In this document: one piece after another, positions 1 through 6,624 of the stretch
Layout: each line of letters begins with the position of its first letter
How positions within the stretch are numbered: the first letter of the stretch is position 1
Source of the DNA: Selenomonadales bacterium
GTDB taxonomy: Bacteria; Bacillota; Negativicutes; Sporomusales; UBA7701
Length of the DNA stretch: 54,104 bases
Direction of reading: 5' to 3'
Assembly (NCBI GenBank): GCA_018434945.1
Contig: JAHDOI010000070.1
Span: forward strand, 1-54,104
Made by a program: the position numbers and the translations under genes
The notes under the pieces: generated by a model
The model's input: the letters and a program-made list of their open reading frames with translations, nothing else
Database searches by the model: none
Told to the model about the DNA's origin: nothing

Positions 1-3
1 CAT
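1..3 (-). CDS. Possible start codon of a gene running off the left edge
   Basis: The first three bases are the complement of ATG. An AAGGAG ribosome binding site (complement of 8-13) lies four bases before it. This is the geometry of a real start, so a minus-strand gene probably begins here and continues outside the window. No product can be inferred. It would be the next gene after the lipoprotein gene at 116-583. Confidence 0.3.
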
Positions 4-115
4 TTGGCTCCTTCCATTTTTCCACCCTTCCTGCCTCATAAAGCAAAGACAGAGAAAAGTGTACCATAGATCATTTTCGACCGCCGCAAATATGCAATTT
101 TATATCGCCACTTTC

Positions 116-583
116 CTACATTTTATCGCCGGCGCTGACACTATCAACGGTTAGCGTTTTTCCTCCCGTCTCGATGACGGCTTTACCGTCCCTGACCGAT
201 ACGGTTACCGGGCCTGCCAACCGGTATCTGCCGTTAGTGCTGTCAGTCATCAGCGTCTTCATAACTCCATGCGGGCTGCCTATTTCGTACTGTTCAGCCG
301 AAAGACTTATCTTAACCCACCCCATCGCCCCGTCTGCTTTTATCACACAGATATCGAGCCAAGGAGACCACACCCAGCCGGAGGCCGAAGCGCCAGGCCG
401 CAGATCCGACACCTCTATCTTGCCCTCGAAAGGGCTCTGAGAAAAGATGATTTCCTGCGGCTGGATACCCTCACAATTGAGAGTCTTTGCCCCTATTTCC
501 CTCGGCGCTCTCGACGGGGTGCCGCAACCTGCAGTAACAAAAATTATGCATAATACCATCAGGAAACATATTGGCTTCTTCAT
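116..583 (-). CDS. Small predicted lipoprotein
   Basis: A 155-residue protein of unknown function. It begins with a short basic head and a hydrophobic stretch ending in the lipobox VTAGC, with the lipidated cysteine at residue 20. It should therefore be exported and anchored in the membrane by lipid. I chose the ATG at 583 because GAGGTG lies five bases upstream and the signal peptide then starts MKKPIC; an in-frame ATG at 595 lacks this. The mature part has no motif I recognise. It lies 11 bp after the small XRE gene and is probably co-transcribed with it from the promoter at 889-917, which makes it a plausible cargo gene of a mobile element. Confidence 0.6.
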   Translation of the reverse strand: MKKPICFLMVLCIIFVTAGCGTPSRAPREIGAKTLNCEGIQPQEIIFSQSPFEGKIEVSDLRPGASASGWVWSPWLDICVIKADGAMGWVKISLSAEQYEIGSPHGVMKTLMTDSTNGRYRLAGPVTVSVRDGKAVIETGGKTLTVDSVSAGDKM

Positions 584-594
584 GTCACACCTCA

Positions 595-831
595 TTAATT
601 TCTTAGGCCTCTAAATAGAAGAATCCCGGTCGTGAACACATTATCCTCCCGTGTCAAGAATTCGCTTACAGGCAACCCGGCATATGCTGCGAGCTTCTTC
701 GCCAATCGTTTCGACGGTTCGCCGCCTCGCTCCACGTCTGAAATCACCGGCTGACTCGTGCCAAGCCTCCTGGCGAACTCCACCTGTGTCAGATTTCCGC
801 GGATGGTCCGCACTTTCCGCCCAATCTCCAT
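595..831 (-). CDS. Small XRE-family HTH regulator
   Basis: A 78-residue protein that is almost entirely a lambda-repressor-like helix-turn-helix. Residues ~5-60 include LTQVEFARRLGTSQPVISDVERG, in which the turn and recognition helix are clear. The start at 831 has GAGGGG about six bases upstream. Transcription should come from TTGACA-N17-TATAAT at 889-917, whose -35 lies inside a palindrome of TCCGA-type boxes, so autoregulation is likely. Its divergent partner at 1042-1428 is also an XRE protein, an arrangement like a phage or ICE switch. Which of the two represses the other cannot be told from sequence. Confidence 0.75.
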   Translation of the reverse strand: MEIGRKVRTIRGNLTQVEFARRLGTSQPVISDVERGGEPSKRLAKKLAAYAGLPVSEFLTREDNVFTTGILLFRGLRN

Positions 832-888
832 CTACCACCCCTCGTCTCTAAATATTCGGTTTATCCGAAATATTTACCACTGTGTAAC

Positions 889-917
889 ATTATAGGAATT
901 ATTCCGATAAATGTCAA
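889..917 (-). promoter_or_regulatory. Sigma-A promoter of the XRE-lipoprotein unit
   Basis: Read on the minus strand this is TTGACA, a 17-base spacer and TATAAT, a perfect match to consensus. The -35 box (912-917) is part of the left arm of the palindrome at 910-938, so a protein bound there would block it. Confidence 0.7.
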
Positions 918-938
918 TCGGATATTCCGATTGACATT
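910..938. promoter_or_regulatory. Palindromic operator carrying both divergent -35 boxes
   Basis: A perfect 13-bp inverted repeat with spacer TAT. Each arm reads AATGTCAATCGGA inward. The left arm holds TGTCAA (-35 of the minus promoter) and the right arm holds TTGACA at 931-936. Further TCCGA/TCGGA boxes lie at 855-869 (TTCGG-N5-CCGAA), 903-908, 964-969, 983-988 and 1014-1024, so the whole 851-1024 interval looks like a multi-site operator region for one or both XRE proteins. Confidence 0.65.
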
Positions 939-959
939 GCCGCAATTGCGATGTTTAGA
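931..959 (+). promoter_or_regulatory. Candidate promoter of the rightward XRE gene
   Basis: TTGACA, 17 bases, then TTTAGA. The -35 is perfect but the -10 is poor, so this promoter should be weaker than its divergent partner. It lies in the right arm of the operator palindrome. Confidence 0.4.
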
Positions 960-1041
960 CTTATTCCGAAAAGGGTATTTTATCGGAAAATGGAATAATC
1001 ACATGGGACGATACGGAATATCCGAAGGAGATGCCTCAGAG

Positions 1042-1428
1042 ATGATTTTTCAGGGCGGAAAACTGCGGGCGGCGCGCCTGTCGAAAAAGATGTCGGCTGT
1101 TGCCCTGCATAAGAGATCGGGCATCCCGTTGTCGGTCATATCGGATCTGGAGACTGGTGTGACCAAAAATCCCCGCCAAAGGACCGTACAAAAGCTGTGC
1201 TCAGCTTTAGGTGTCGACCCGGAGTTCTTCTACATCTCCGGCGAAGAGAACAAAGAGACTTTCGGCTCAATATTACCGCCGCTCTCCCCGGTTCTGATGG
1301 ATTTCGTGTACGACCAAAAAAACACGGAATATATCGAGGTTGCCCGCTTTGCTAAGGCTCAGGGAATCAAGCCATCCCGCCTAAGACGCATGATCGATTT
1401 CTTCGCGGATGAGAAAAAAAGGGAGTAG
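1042..1428 (+). CDS. XRE-family HTH regulator
   Basis: A 128-residue DNA-binding protein. Residues ~5-65 form an XRE helix-turn-helix containing the motif SGIPLSVISDLETG. The remaining ~60 residues are mostly helical, rich in Lys/Arg at the end, and not recognised. I chose ATG 1042 because GGAG lies 11 bases upstream and the domain then starts near residue 5. An in-frame ATG at 1003 would overlap the operator boxes and has a weak ribosome binding site. It is transcribed away from the 595-831 regulator. Confidence 0.7.
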   Translation: MIFQGGKLRAARLSKKMSAVALHKRSGIPLSVISDLETGVTKNPRQRTVQKLCSALGVDPEFFYISGEENKETFGSILPPLSPVLMDFVYDQKNTEYIEVARFAKAQGIKPSRLRRMIDFFADEKKRE

Positions 1429-1439
1429 GAACAAACTTA

Positions 1440-1466
1440 AAGGACCTGCCAAATCGGCAGGCCCTT
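1440..1466 (+). terminator. Hairpin after the rightward XRE gene
   Basis: An 11-bp stem with one mismatch (AAGGACCTGCC paired with GGCAGGCCCTT) starts 11 bases after the stop codon. There is no U-tract behind it, so it is only a weak terminator candidate. Confidence 0.35.
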
Positions 1467-1519
1467 GCGTATCGCGAGCATTTGTTATTATTATTTGGCC
1501 ATAGGTTCCTTTGGCGGCG

Positions 1520-1750
1520 CTAACTGTCCGAACCTTTCACTGGATCTATTCGGGATTCTAGAACCTTTAGAGCGTTCTTATATTCCATAGGATGCTTTTC
1601 CTTATAGCATTCCAGGAGAACATCGAAGAGATCACGGTATCCATCTAAGCGCAACGTAAAAATTAAGGCAGCCATAAGCTCTTTGGTCGAAGACTCAAGT
1701 TTGGTATTTAAAAAAACCAACTTATCCTCCGATACCTTGACGCCGCGCAT
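1520..1750 (-). CDS. Small hypothetical protein
   Basis: A 76-residue, mostly helical, charged protein with no family I recognise. The segment LESSTKELMAALIFTLRLDGYRDLFDVLLECYKEKHP looks amphipathic and could dimerise (shown here only to describe character). The start at 1750 is preceded by GGGGG at about eight bases. It is isolated: it converges with the XRE gene at 1042-1428 and has ~1 kb of non-coding DNA upstream. Its small size and location suggest an accessory gene of the element. Function unknown. Confidence 0.45.
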   Translation of the reverse strand: MRGVKVSEDKLVFLNTKLESSTKELMAALIFTLRLDGYRDLFDVLLECYKEKHPMEYKNALKVLESRIDPVKGSDS

Positions 1751-1896
1751 CTGCTTACCCCCACCTTATCATGATTACCGCTATCATTATATCGCAGAAG
1801 TCTTTACTTTTAAAGCGACCAGGTATACATGCTGTTGCTATTGGAAGAGCTGTTTTAAAATACCGAAAGTCAAAAAATGTAGGTCGCCACGCAGAT

Positions 1897-1931
1897 GAAG
1901 AGTCCCACTCTTGGCTTGAGAGGGACTCTTC
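1897..1931. repeat. 10-bp inverted repeat
   Basis: GAAGAGTCCC is followed 15 bases later by its exact complement GGGACTCTTC, and the loop can add three more pairs (CTC/GAG). No U-tract follows on either strand. Two copies of GTCATCTTT follow immediately at about 1932-1951. Confidence 0.5.
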
Positions 1932-2165
1932 GTCATCTTTGCGTCATCTTTGTCCTGGCCGACCATCGCATTCCTCGCGCCTTCCTCTGGAGGGGTAGAA
2001 AAACGCGCATGCGATGTCGCCATTTATGTTTGACCGGGGCCGTCTCTGGATAGTGACGGCCTCCGACCACTTATCTCTTCTTCCCTATCGCCCGGCTCCA
2101 CATACCCCCTTTCGGTAATCCTTGATGGAATATTGATACCATTGCGGCTATTGATAAAGTCTTGT

Positions 2166-2238
2166 GCTTTAAGCGCCGCTAAACATCATTATTGTGATGA
2201 TCTTTGTCTTTCCGGGCAAGGCACCTGGCCTTGCTTTT
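2166..2238 (+). ncRNA. Possible small RNA with its own terminator
   Basis: A promoter-like TTGATA-N16-TAAAGT lies at 2133-2160. About 75 bases later an intrinsic terminator ends at 2238. Between them is a short hairpin around CATCATTATTGTGATGATC. The promoter is only a fair match and no homologue is recognised, so this is a structural guess. Confidence 0.25.
2216..2238 (+). terminator. Intrinsic terminator
   Basis: A stem GCAAGGC / GCCTTGC with loop ACCTG is followed directly by TTTT at 2235-2238. Confidence 0.5.
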
Positions 2239-2263
2239 ACTCTAAACTTTCCTCCTCGATTCC

Positions 2264-2293
2264 AGTATATACTAATTATCCCTCTGTAGTCAA
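2264..2293 (-). promoter_or_regulatory. Leftward promoter without a gene
   Basis: On the minus strand TTGACT, 18 bases, TATACT. A GAGGAGG ribosome binding site follows (complement of about 2251-2257), but no start codon is placed after it and all frames close early. This looks like the promoter and leader of a lost gene, or of a short RNA. Confidence 0.45.
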
Positions 2294-2424
2294 CACTTCT
2301 ACACTACTATCTCTTTTTTGTACACTTTCACATCGCTTAGTCGTCATAATCTTGATCCCCTTCAGACATCTCCCTCAATATGCCCCCATTTTTCAGCATC
2401 CCAGTATATCGCTAAGAGTTCCCT

Positions 2425-2460
2425 TATCGGAATCGCAGTATGCGATTCCGATAGCTTTTT
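2425..2460 (+). terminator. Strong intrinsic terminator
   Basis: A perfect 13-bp stem (TATCGGAATCGCA, loop GTA, then its complement) is followed by GCTTTTT. No gene lies directly upstream on this strand, so it should end a non-coding transcript or insulate the gene downstream. Confidence 0.65.
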
Positions 2461-2530
2461 ATGCCTCCGGAGGCGTAAAATTAAGCGTGGACGATGCAAA
2501 AAGTCCAGGGACTTTTTGAAAATGAAAAAT

Positions 2531-2550
2531 CGGCCTATATGGCCGTTTTT
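2531..2550 (+). terminator. Second intrinsic terminator
   Basis: The stem CGGCC / GGCCG with loop TATAT is followed by TTTTT and preceded by AAAAAT, so it could work in both directions. Another hairpin (AAAAAGTCC / GGACTTTTT) lies just upstream at about 2498-2517. Confidence 0.45.
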
Positions 2551-2649
2551 GAGGGTCGATACTCACCGTAAGGCGCACCGACGATGGTGGATTTCCCTGG
2601 TATTGTAAGGTGCCTTCCTGGATATGTCGCCTTATTTTGATACCCAAAT

Positions 2650-2677
2650 TTGACTTGTTAATTTGTATGGATAAAAT
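2650..2677 (+). promoter_or_regulatory. Promoter of the orphan gene at 2740
   Basis: TTGACT, 16 bases, TAAAAT, placed about 60 bases before the start codon. The leader contains short hairpins (CAGCAG/CTGCT and GGCG-GCCAT-CGCC) just before the ribosome binding site. Confidence 0.5.
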
Positions 2678-2739
2678 GTGTTACAGCAGAATTCTACTGC
2701 TCACATTTCGGGTGGCGGCCATCGCCGGAGGTAACTGGA

Positions 2740-3177
2740 ATGATTCATGGTTTAAAGACGGTACGTCAACTGCCCCGACCAGCCCAAATATTTTACGAGA
2801 TTTTTACTGACTTCGGGCTACATGTTTTTAACCTCATTGCGACAGAAGACCAATTCAAGCTATTCAAGTCAATTACTGACAATCCAGAACTATATCTTTG
2901 CGATGCGCTCGTTATAGAAAGCGACGAACCTCCCAGGCATAATCGCAAGCCTTATCGGCGGATACTGGAGATTGTCGAGTCCGGCGATTCCGGCTCCATG
3001 AAACCGCGTGAACAAGTTTATCATTTCAGGCTTCGCAGTAATAACGAATATGTTTTTTCTGTTAAGGCAAAGCCGGAAGATTATGAGAAACTTTATTTTT
3101 TGATGACCAATCCCGAGATAGCCGAACCTATTCCGCCGTTGGTCAAAAATGGGCGCCCGAAACGCGGTACGAAATAA
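2740..3177 (+). CDS. Hypothetical protein of the element
   Basis: A 145-residue soluble protein that I do not recognise. It has mixed alpha/beta character, with a first half that is hydrophobic and aromatic and a middle with many charged residues (ESDEPPRHNRKPYRRI). The basic C-terminus ends NGRPKRGTK. The start is well supported by GGAGG eight bases upstream and by the promoter at 2650-2677. It stands alone, followed by an 18-bp hairpin shared with the convergent coiled-coil gene. Its own promoter and terminator suggest an independently expressed accessory function, but nothing in the sequence says which. Confidence 0.6.
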   Translation: MIHGLKTVRQLPRPAQIFYEIFTDFGLHVFNLIATEDQFKLFKSITDNPELYLCDALVIESDEPPRHNRKPYRRILEIVESGDSGSMKPREQVYHFRLRSNNEYVFSVKAKPEDYEKLYFLMTNPEIAEPIPPLVKNGRPKRGTK

Positions 3178-3184
3178 TCTACAC

Positions 3185-3224
3185 GAAGTGAACGGCGTCC
3201 GCTTTCGCGGGCGCCGTTCACTTC
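3185..3224. terminator. Long hairpin between convergent genes
   Basis: An 18-bp stem with one G-U pair and loop TTTC (GAAGTGAACGGCG... paired with ...CGCCGTTCACTTC). It lies eight bases after the stop of the 2740 gene and five before the stop of the convergent gene. It lacks a U-tract but is strong enough to block transcripts from both sides. Confidence 0.5.
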
Positions 3225-3228
3225 ACTA

Positions 3229-4146
3229 CTATGCTTTAGGCTTGAACTGCGTTTCTTTGGGTTCTGCCTTTGTTGTTTTTATCTGTAAGATTTCTTGCCG
3301 GACTTGCTCCAGTTCATATTTGTGCTTTATACCTTCTAGAAGCCTTTCTTTGGCTTCGCTGAGTTCTTTTCGCGCTTCAGCAAGAGCGCCACTTGCCCGG
3401 GCTCCTTCATCAGCTTTTTTGCTCAGCTCATCTATAATTCTCTGCAAACGGGTGTTTTCGCTTTCACTTGAAGTGAGCCGTATCTCTAACGTAGCCTTAT
3501 CGGCGCTCAGTTTACGGTTTTCAATTTCACTCTTATGCAGCTCTTCTTTTGCAGTCCGCGCATCACTTTCTGCCTTGAGTTTCTCGGCGGCCATTGCCTT
3601 ACTTTCTGCTTCCATGCGGGAGTTATAGCGACTCAATGTCTGTTGTGCCTCCTGAGCAGCTATTTTGTCATTCTCCGCCTTCCGGGCTGATTCCCGCAAA
3701 TTGTTGTTCTCGGCTGTTAGAGCCTCAATTTCTGTCTTTGCAGCCGTTAAAGCTTCGGACTCTCGCAGGCGACTTTCAAAAAGTTGTGCCTTCAAGGTTT
3801 TATTCTCCTCGCGCCCCGCAGTCTCGGCTCTGCACGCTTTATCCTCTGCAGTTTTCAAAGCCGCAGCCATATTTAGGAACAAGGTTGCCTCAGCTTCTTG
3901 GTGGTACTTCAGTTGCGATAACTCTCTCTCGGCTCCCAGCCATTTCGCGTCAATCGCCTTGGCATATTCTTCAAGCGCCCAGGTGGTTACCTCTCCCTGA
4001 GTTACGGATGTCCCTTTCCTTTCCGTTATCGTTGCAACCAGTTGGGCCACCAGGGTCTTACTCTCCGGCGGAACTTTAATTGTAGGGTCTTGTTCACGTT
4101 TCAACTTATCGGGCTTTTCGCCGTTCGTGTCACCGAGATGTGTCAT
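3229..4146 (-). CDS. Ribbon-helix-helix protein with long coiled coil
   Basis: A 305-residue protein. Residues ~22-62 read as a short beta strand (PTIKVPPE) and two helices ending TTWALEEYAKAI, the pattern of MetJ/Arc/CopG-type RHH DNA-binding domains. Residues ~72-285 are an almost unbroken Ala/Glu/Lys/Leu heptad-type coiled coil. The tail is basic and proline-containing. AGGAGG lies ten bases before the start. Overall layout resembles plasmid KfrA-type or partition accessory proteins: a DNA-binding head plus a long alpha-helical rod. The four-box palindrome at 4169-4211, just upstream, is its likely binding site. A role in element maintenance or segregation is inference. Confidence 0.6.
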   Translation of the reverse strand: MTHLGDTNGEKPDKLKREQDPTIKVPPESKTLVAQLVATITERKGTSVTQGEVTTWALEEYAKAIDAKWLGAERELSQLKYHQEAEATLFLNMAAALKTAEDKACRAETAGREENKTLKAQLFESRLRESEALTAAKTEIEALTAENNNLRESARKAENDKIAAQEAQQTLSRYNSRMEAESKAMAAEKLKAESDARTAKEELHKSEIENRKLSADKATLEIRLTSSESENTRLQRIIDELSKKADEGARASGALAEARKELSEAKERLLEGIKHKYELEQVRQEILQIKTTKAEPKETQFKPKA

Positions 4147-4168
4147 GAATCATTATCCTCCTGTTTTT

Positions 4169-4211
4169 GCGATATACCACCGATATACTCGGTATATCGG
4201 TGGTATATCGC
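4169..4211. promoter_or_regulatory. Four phased boxes in a 20-bp palindrome
   Basis: Two perfect 20-bp arms are separated by TCG. Within them are four 7-bp boxes: GATATAC at 4171 and 4182, then GTATATC at 4192 and 4203. They start 11, 10 and 11 bases apart, about one helical turn, so all four face the same side of the DNA. This is the pattern bound cooperatively by RHH repressors and by some partition proteins. It lies 23 bases before the RHH coiled-coil gene and 14 bases after the HTH gene. Confidence 0.7.
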
Positions 4212-4224
4212 TTCGTTTTCACTT

Positions 4225-4410
4225 CTAACGAGTGCGCAAGGGCCGGCTTTTGAAGTGCTCAAGCAGGTCCTGAAGGTTGTATTTCATCCTCTTTCCGACC
4301 ATCACGACCGGGATTCCCCCGCGCGCCGTGAGATCGTACCAGAAGCTTTTGCTTACCCCGAACATCTGGGCTGCTTCACGCCCCGATAAGAAGGTAGGGA
4401 GAGTGCTCAT
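4225..4410 (-). CDS. Excisionase-like HTH protein
   Basis: A 61-residue protein with one helix-turn-helix of the MerR/excisionase (HTH_17) type. FLSGREAAQMFGVSKSFWYDL covers the helices (given to 20 residues in key form: SGREAAQMFGVSKSFWYDL), followed by the typical IPVVMVGKRMKY strand segment and a basic end. Proteins of this size next to an integrase often act as recombination directionality factors. AAGGAAG precedes the start at 4410. It is divergent from the repressor-integrase pair and may be co-transcribed with the RHH gene 78 bp downstream. A plain regulator is the alternative. Confidence 0.6.
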   Translation of the reverse strand: MSTLPTFLSGREAAQMFGVSKSFWYDLTARGGIPVVMVGKRMKYNLQDLLEHFKSRPLRTR

Positions 4411-4610
4411 GCTATACTTCCTTTCTTATTTCGCATTTCGATATTTTGCAGGCGACGTCATACTCTTTACTCATCCTAGCAAAGAGCCAAATGGCTGACG
4501 ACATCTACACTTCCATTATACTTCTGGCTATGATTATGAGCAAAACATAAATTTCCATTTTCGCAATTAATGATAAATATTTCGAATTTCGCTTGCAACC
4601 TTCCCCATAT

Positions 4611-4616
4611 TATAAT
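4611..4616 (+). promoter_or_regulatory. Putative -10 box of the repressor-integrase unit
   Basis: TATAAT lies 39 bases before the repressor start in an AT-rich stretch. The -35 is unclear (TTCGCT at 17 bases is a poor match), so a regulated promoter is possible. The divergent gap 4411-4654 must also carry the promoter of the excisionase-like gene. Confidence 0.35.
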
Positions 4617-4654
4617 AAAATTAAGGAAGATAATATAAACAGGGGGAACCACTG

Positions 4655-5278
4655 ATGGGAAAAGCGCACGGTTTGAAGCACGAGCTGCTTATCGATCTGA
4701 TCCAAGACACAGGGCTTTCGCAAAAGGAGTTCGCCGAGAAGATCAACATGCGAGCAACCGATCTCTCGAAGGTCATAAACTTTTCGCGCAAACTCAAATA
4801 TACCGAAGCCAAGGCGATGGCTGCCTTTTTTAACAGCGAGGCGAATACCGGAAGAACCCTTTCAACAGAAGATTTGCTGGAGTATGGACCGTTTAACGCC
4901 CAGGCGGTAATGGTAAACGCAGCAACGGACGCGAATACCGGTGTCCATATGGCACTCGGCTCGAAGAAGCGTCGCTTGAAGGGCGACCAGCTCAATGAGA
5001 CTCTTAGCACACGCATCACAGTTACCGACGATACTTTGTCTGCACTCAGGGTTTTTACCGGCGATGTCGCATTCATACGCGATATTGATTGTGTCGAATC
5101 TGGCTATGTAATCGCTCTGCGCTTCAAAAATGACGAAAAAATCGTCCTGCGTAAAGCTCAGGTTATCAACGATGACACTTTAATCCTATTTGCTAATCCC
5201 ACCGTGGACCCGATAATCATCGCTACCGGAGATATTGATATAGTCGGGCGCGTAGTCAAGGTCGAACGTTTCCTTTAA
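4655..5278 (+). CDS. XRE repressor with S24-like C-terminal domain
   Basis: A 207-residue CI-like regulator. Residues ~10-60 form an XRE helix-turn-helix (LSQKEFAEKINMRATDLSKV). Residues ~118-205 follow the LexA/CI fold order (TLSALRVFTGDVAFIRD, a Gly-turn near 150, and a final VGRVVKVERF strand). In my alignment the catalytic serine position is Thr127 and the catalytic lysine position is Leu165, so self-cleavage is unlikely. The lysogeny-type switch would then not be RecA-triggered. The start follows GGGGGAACC. It is 22 bp upstream of the integrase and probably co-transcribed with it. Confidence 0.65.
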   Translation: MGKAHGLKHELLIDLIQDTGLSQKEFAEKINMRATDLSKVINFSRKLKYTEAKAMAAFFNSEANTGRTLSTEDLLEYGPFNAQAVMVNAATDANTGVHMALGSKKRRLKGDQLNETLSTRITVTDDTLSALRVFTGDVAFIRDIDCVESGYVIALRFKNDEKIVLRKAQVINDDTLILFANPTVDPIIIATGDIDIVGRVVKVERFL

Positions 5279-5300
5279 ATAATGGTGAAGGAGAAGAGAT

Positions 5301-6554
5301 ATGCGCGGTTCGCTTATAAAGCAGCATGGAAAATGGTATGTAATTGCAGATGTAGGATTTAAACCAGACGGCACACGTGATCAGCGGTGGATTCCTACCG
5401 GTACATCAAACAAGACGGAAGCCGAGGAGATACACCATCCCAGAATCATGGAGGAAATTCGCGGAGGAGTATCGCAATCCAACAACAAGCTTACGCTGGA
5501 AGAGTACATTACCAACAAGTGGCTGCCTCACATATACCACAAGGTAAGATCCTCAACGTACGACACCTACGTATGGGCTACCAAAAACCATATCATCCCA
5601 GCTCTTGGTAAGAATCCGTTAAAGAAGCTACAACCATTAGCAATACAATTCTTCCTGGATAGTTATAAGGATGAGATGATTAAATACAATGCACACTTAC
5701 TGAAAACTGAACGAATGATAGCAACAGGGCAAGACGTAGCTCCCATGGACAAGCCCATAGGAGCTACGTCTGTCAAATACATATATAATGTTTTGTATCA
5801 AATACTGTCTTATGCGCAACAAAAAAAGATAATCATCTATAACCCCTGTGAACCCGTTGATGTGCCTGAAATATCAGAATTCAAACTCACTCAGTACGAT
5901 GAAGAGCAAATGAAAACACTGCTTGGAAGTGTTGTAGATACCGAAATTTGCATCCCCGTTATCTTAGCCGCGACCACCGGCGTTCGTATAGGAGAAGCCT
6001 GTGGCTTAAGGTGGAGTGATGTCAGGGACAACGAAACCCTTATTCTTGTCAGGCATGCCCTCAACTGGGTCAACGACACGATTATCGCTAACCCTGTCAA
6101 CAAGATCATATGGCATTACGGGAAGCTGGGACTCAGGCCTGTTAAATCAAGGCAACGCCTGATCGATCTACCTGACCTCACTATCGATACATTAAAAAAG
6201 GCCCGACAACGATATGGCGAGATGAAAAATAAAAACGGTTCAGCATTCAACGACTTCGACTTCGTATGGTGCCACGATGACGGAACCCCCTACTCACCCG
6301 ACCACCTATATGAGGAATTCAAGGAGCTTCTGGAGACTTTGAAACTGCCCGCAATCCGTTTTCATGACCTTCGTCACAGCCATGCAACGATCCTTCGCGA
6401 TAGGGGCGTATCTATGGAGACAATCTGCGAAAGGCTTGGCCACTTTGCCAGCTCCTATACCCACAAAACATACGCGCACCCCACTAAGAACACGCAAAAG
6501 GTTGCGGCCCAAGCCATGAATTCGGTACTAGTACCGTCATCACAAAAGTCCTAA
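5301..6554 (+). CDS. int: Tyrosine recombinase / phage-type integrase
   Basis: A 417-residue site-specific recombinase. An arm-type DNA-binding domain at the N-terminus (GSLIKQHGKWYVIADVG) is followed by a core-binding SAM-like domain (~65-180) and the catalytic domain (~195-400). Visible catalytic residues are Arg229 (TGVRIGE), Lys282, His355 and Arg358 (HDLRH), His381 (LGHFAS) and the nucleophile Tyr391 (KTYAHP), so it should be active. AAGGAG lies seven bases before the start. The gene ends 113 bp from the 3' end of tRNA-Ala, the classical attachment target of this family, so it very likely integrates there. It belongs to the element to its left. Confidence 0.93.
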   Translation: MRGSLIKQHGKWYVIADVGFKPDGTRDQRWIPTGTSNKTEAEEIHHPRIMEEIRGGVSQSNNKLTLEEYITNKWLPHIYHKVRSSTYDTYVWATKNHIIPALGKNPLKKLQPLAIQFFLDSYKDEMIKYNAHLLKTERMIATGQDVAPMDKPIGATSVKYIYNVLYQILSYAQQKKIIIYNPCEPVDVPEISEFKLTQYDEEQMKTLLGSVVDTEICIPVILAATTGVRIGEACGLRWSDVRDNETLILVRHALNWVNDTIIANPVNKIIWHYGKLGLRPVKSRQRLIDLPDLTIDTLKKARQRYGEMKNKNGSAFNDFDFVWCHDDGTPYSPDHLYEEFKELLETLKLPAIRFHDLRHSHATILRDRGVSMETICERLGHFASSYTHKTYAHPTKNTQKVAAQAMNSVLVPSSQKS

Positions 6555-6600
6555 AATACATGAAACTGTCCATATCATCCAGATACCGACAATAACGTCC

Positions 6601-6621
6601 GTTAGACAAATGTTAGACAAA
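6601..6621. repeat. Direct repeat beside the attachment site
   Basis: GTTAGACAAA occurs twice, at 6601-6610 and 6612-6621, between the integrase gene and the tRNA. Short tandem repeats here are typical of integrase arm-type binding sites; that role is inferred. Confidence 0.45.
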
Positions 6622-6624
6622 ATA

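Larger units (their letters stand above)
1771..2649. other. Hairpin-rich non-coding stretch
   Basis: No convincing gene lies between the small gene at 1520-1750 and the promoter at 2650. Short open frames exist but lack ribosome binding sites or sensible composition. The stretch holds several strong hairpins, two good rightward terminators, a leftward promoter with an orphan ribosome binding site, and a possible small RNA, all listed separately. It may be the remains of decayed genes or a block of small RNAs. Confidence 0.5.

Noticed and set aside
1897..1931. Strong hairpin as a transcription terminator
   Set aside because: No U-tract follows on either strand and no gene ends beside it.
2133..2519. 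128-codon plus-strand open frame in the element
   Set aside because: No ribosome binding site, low-complexity Ser/Pro/Leu composition, and it runs through two intrinsic terminators.
1..5300. Left attachment-site copy of the tRNA-Ala end
   Set aside because: The only resemblance found, around 2724-2733 (GGAGGTAACT), is the ribosome binding site of the 2740 gene. No repeat of useful length is present.
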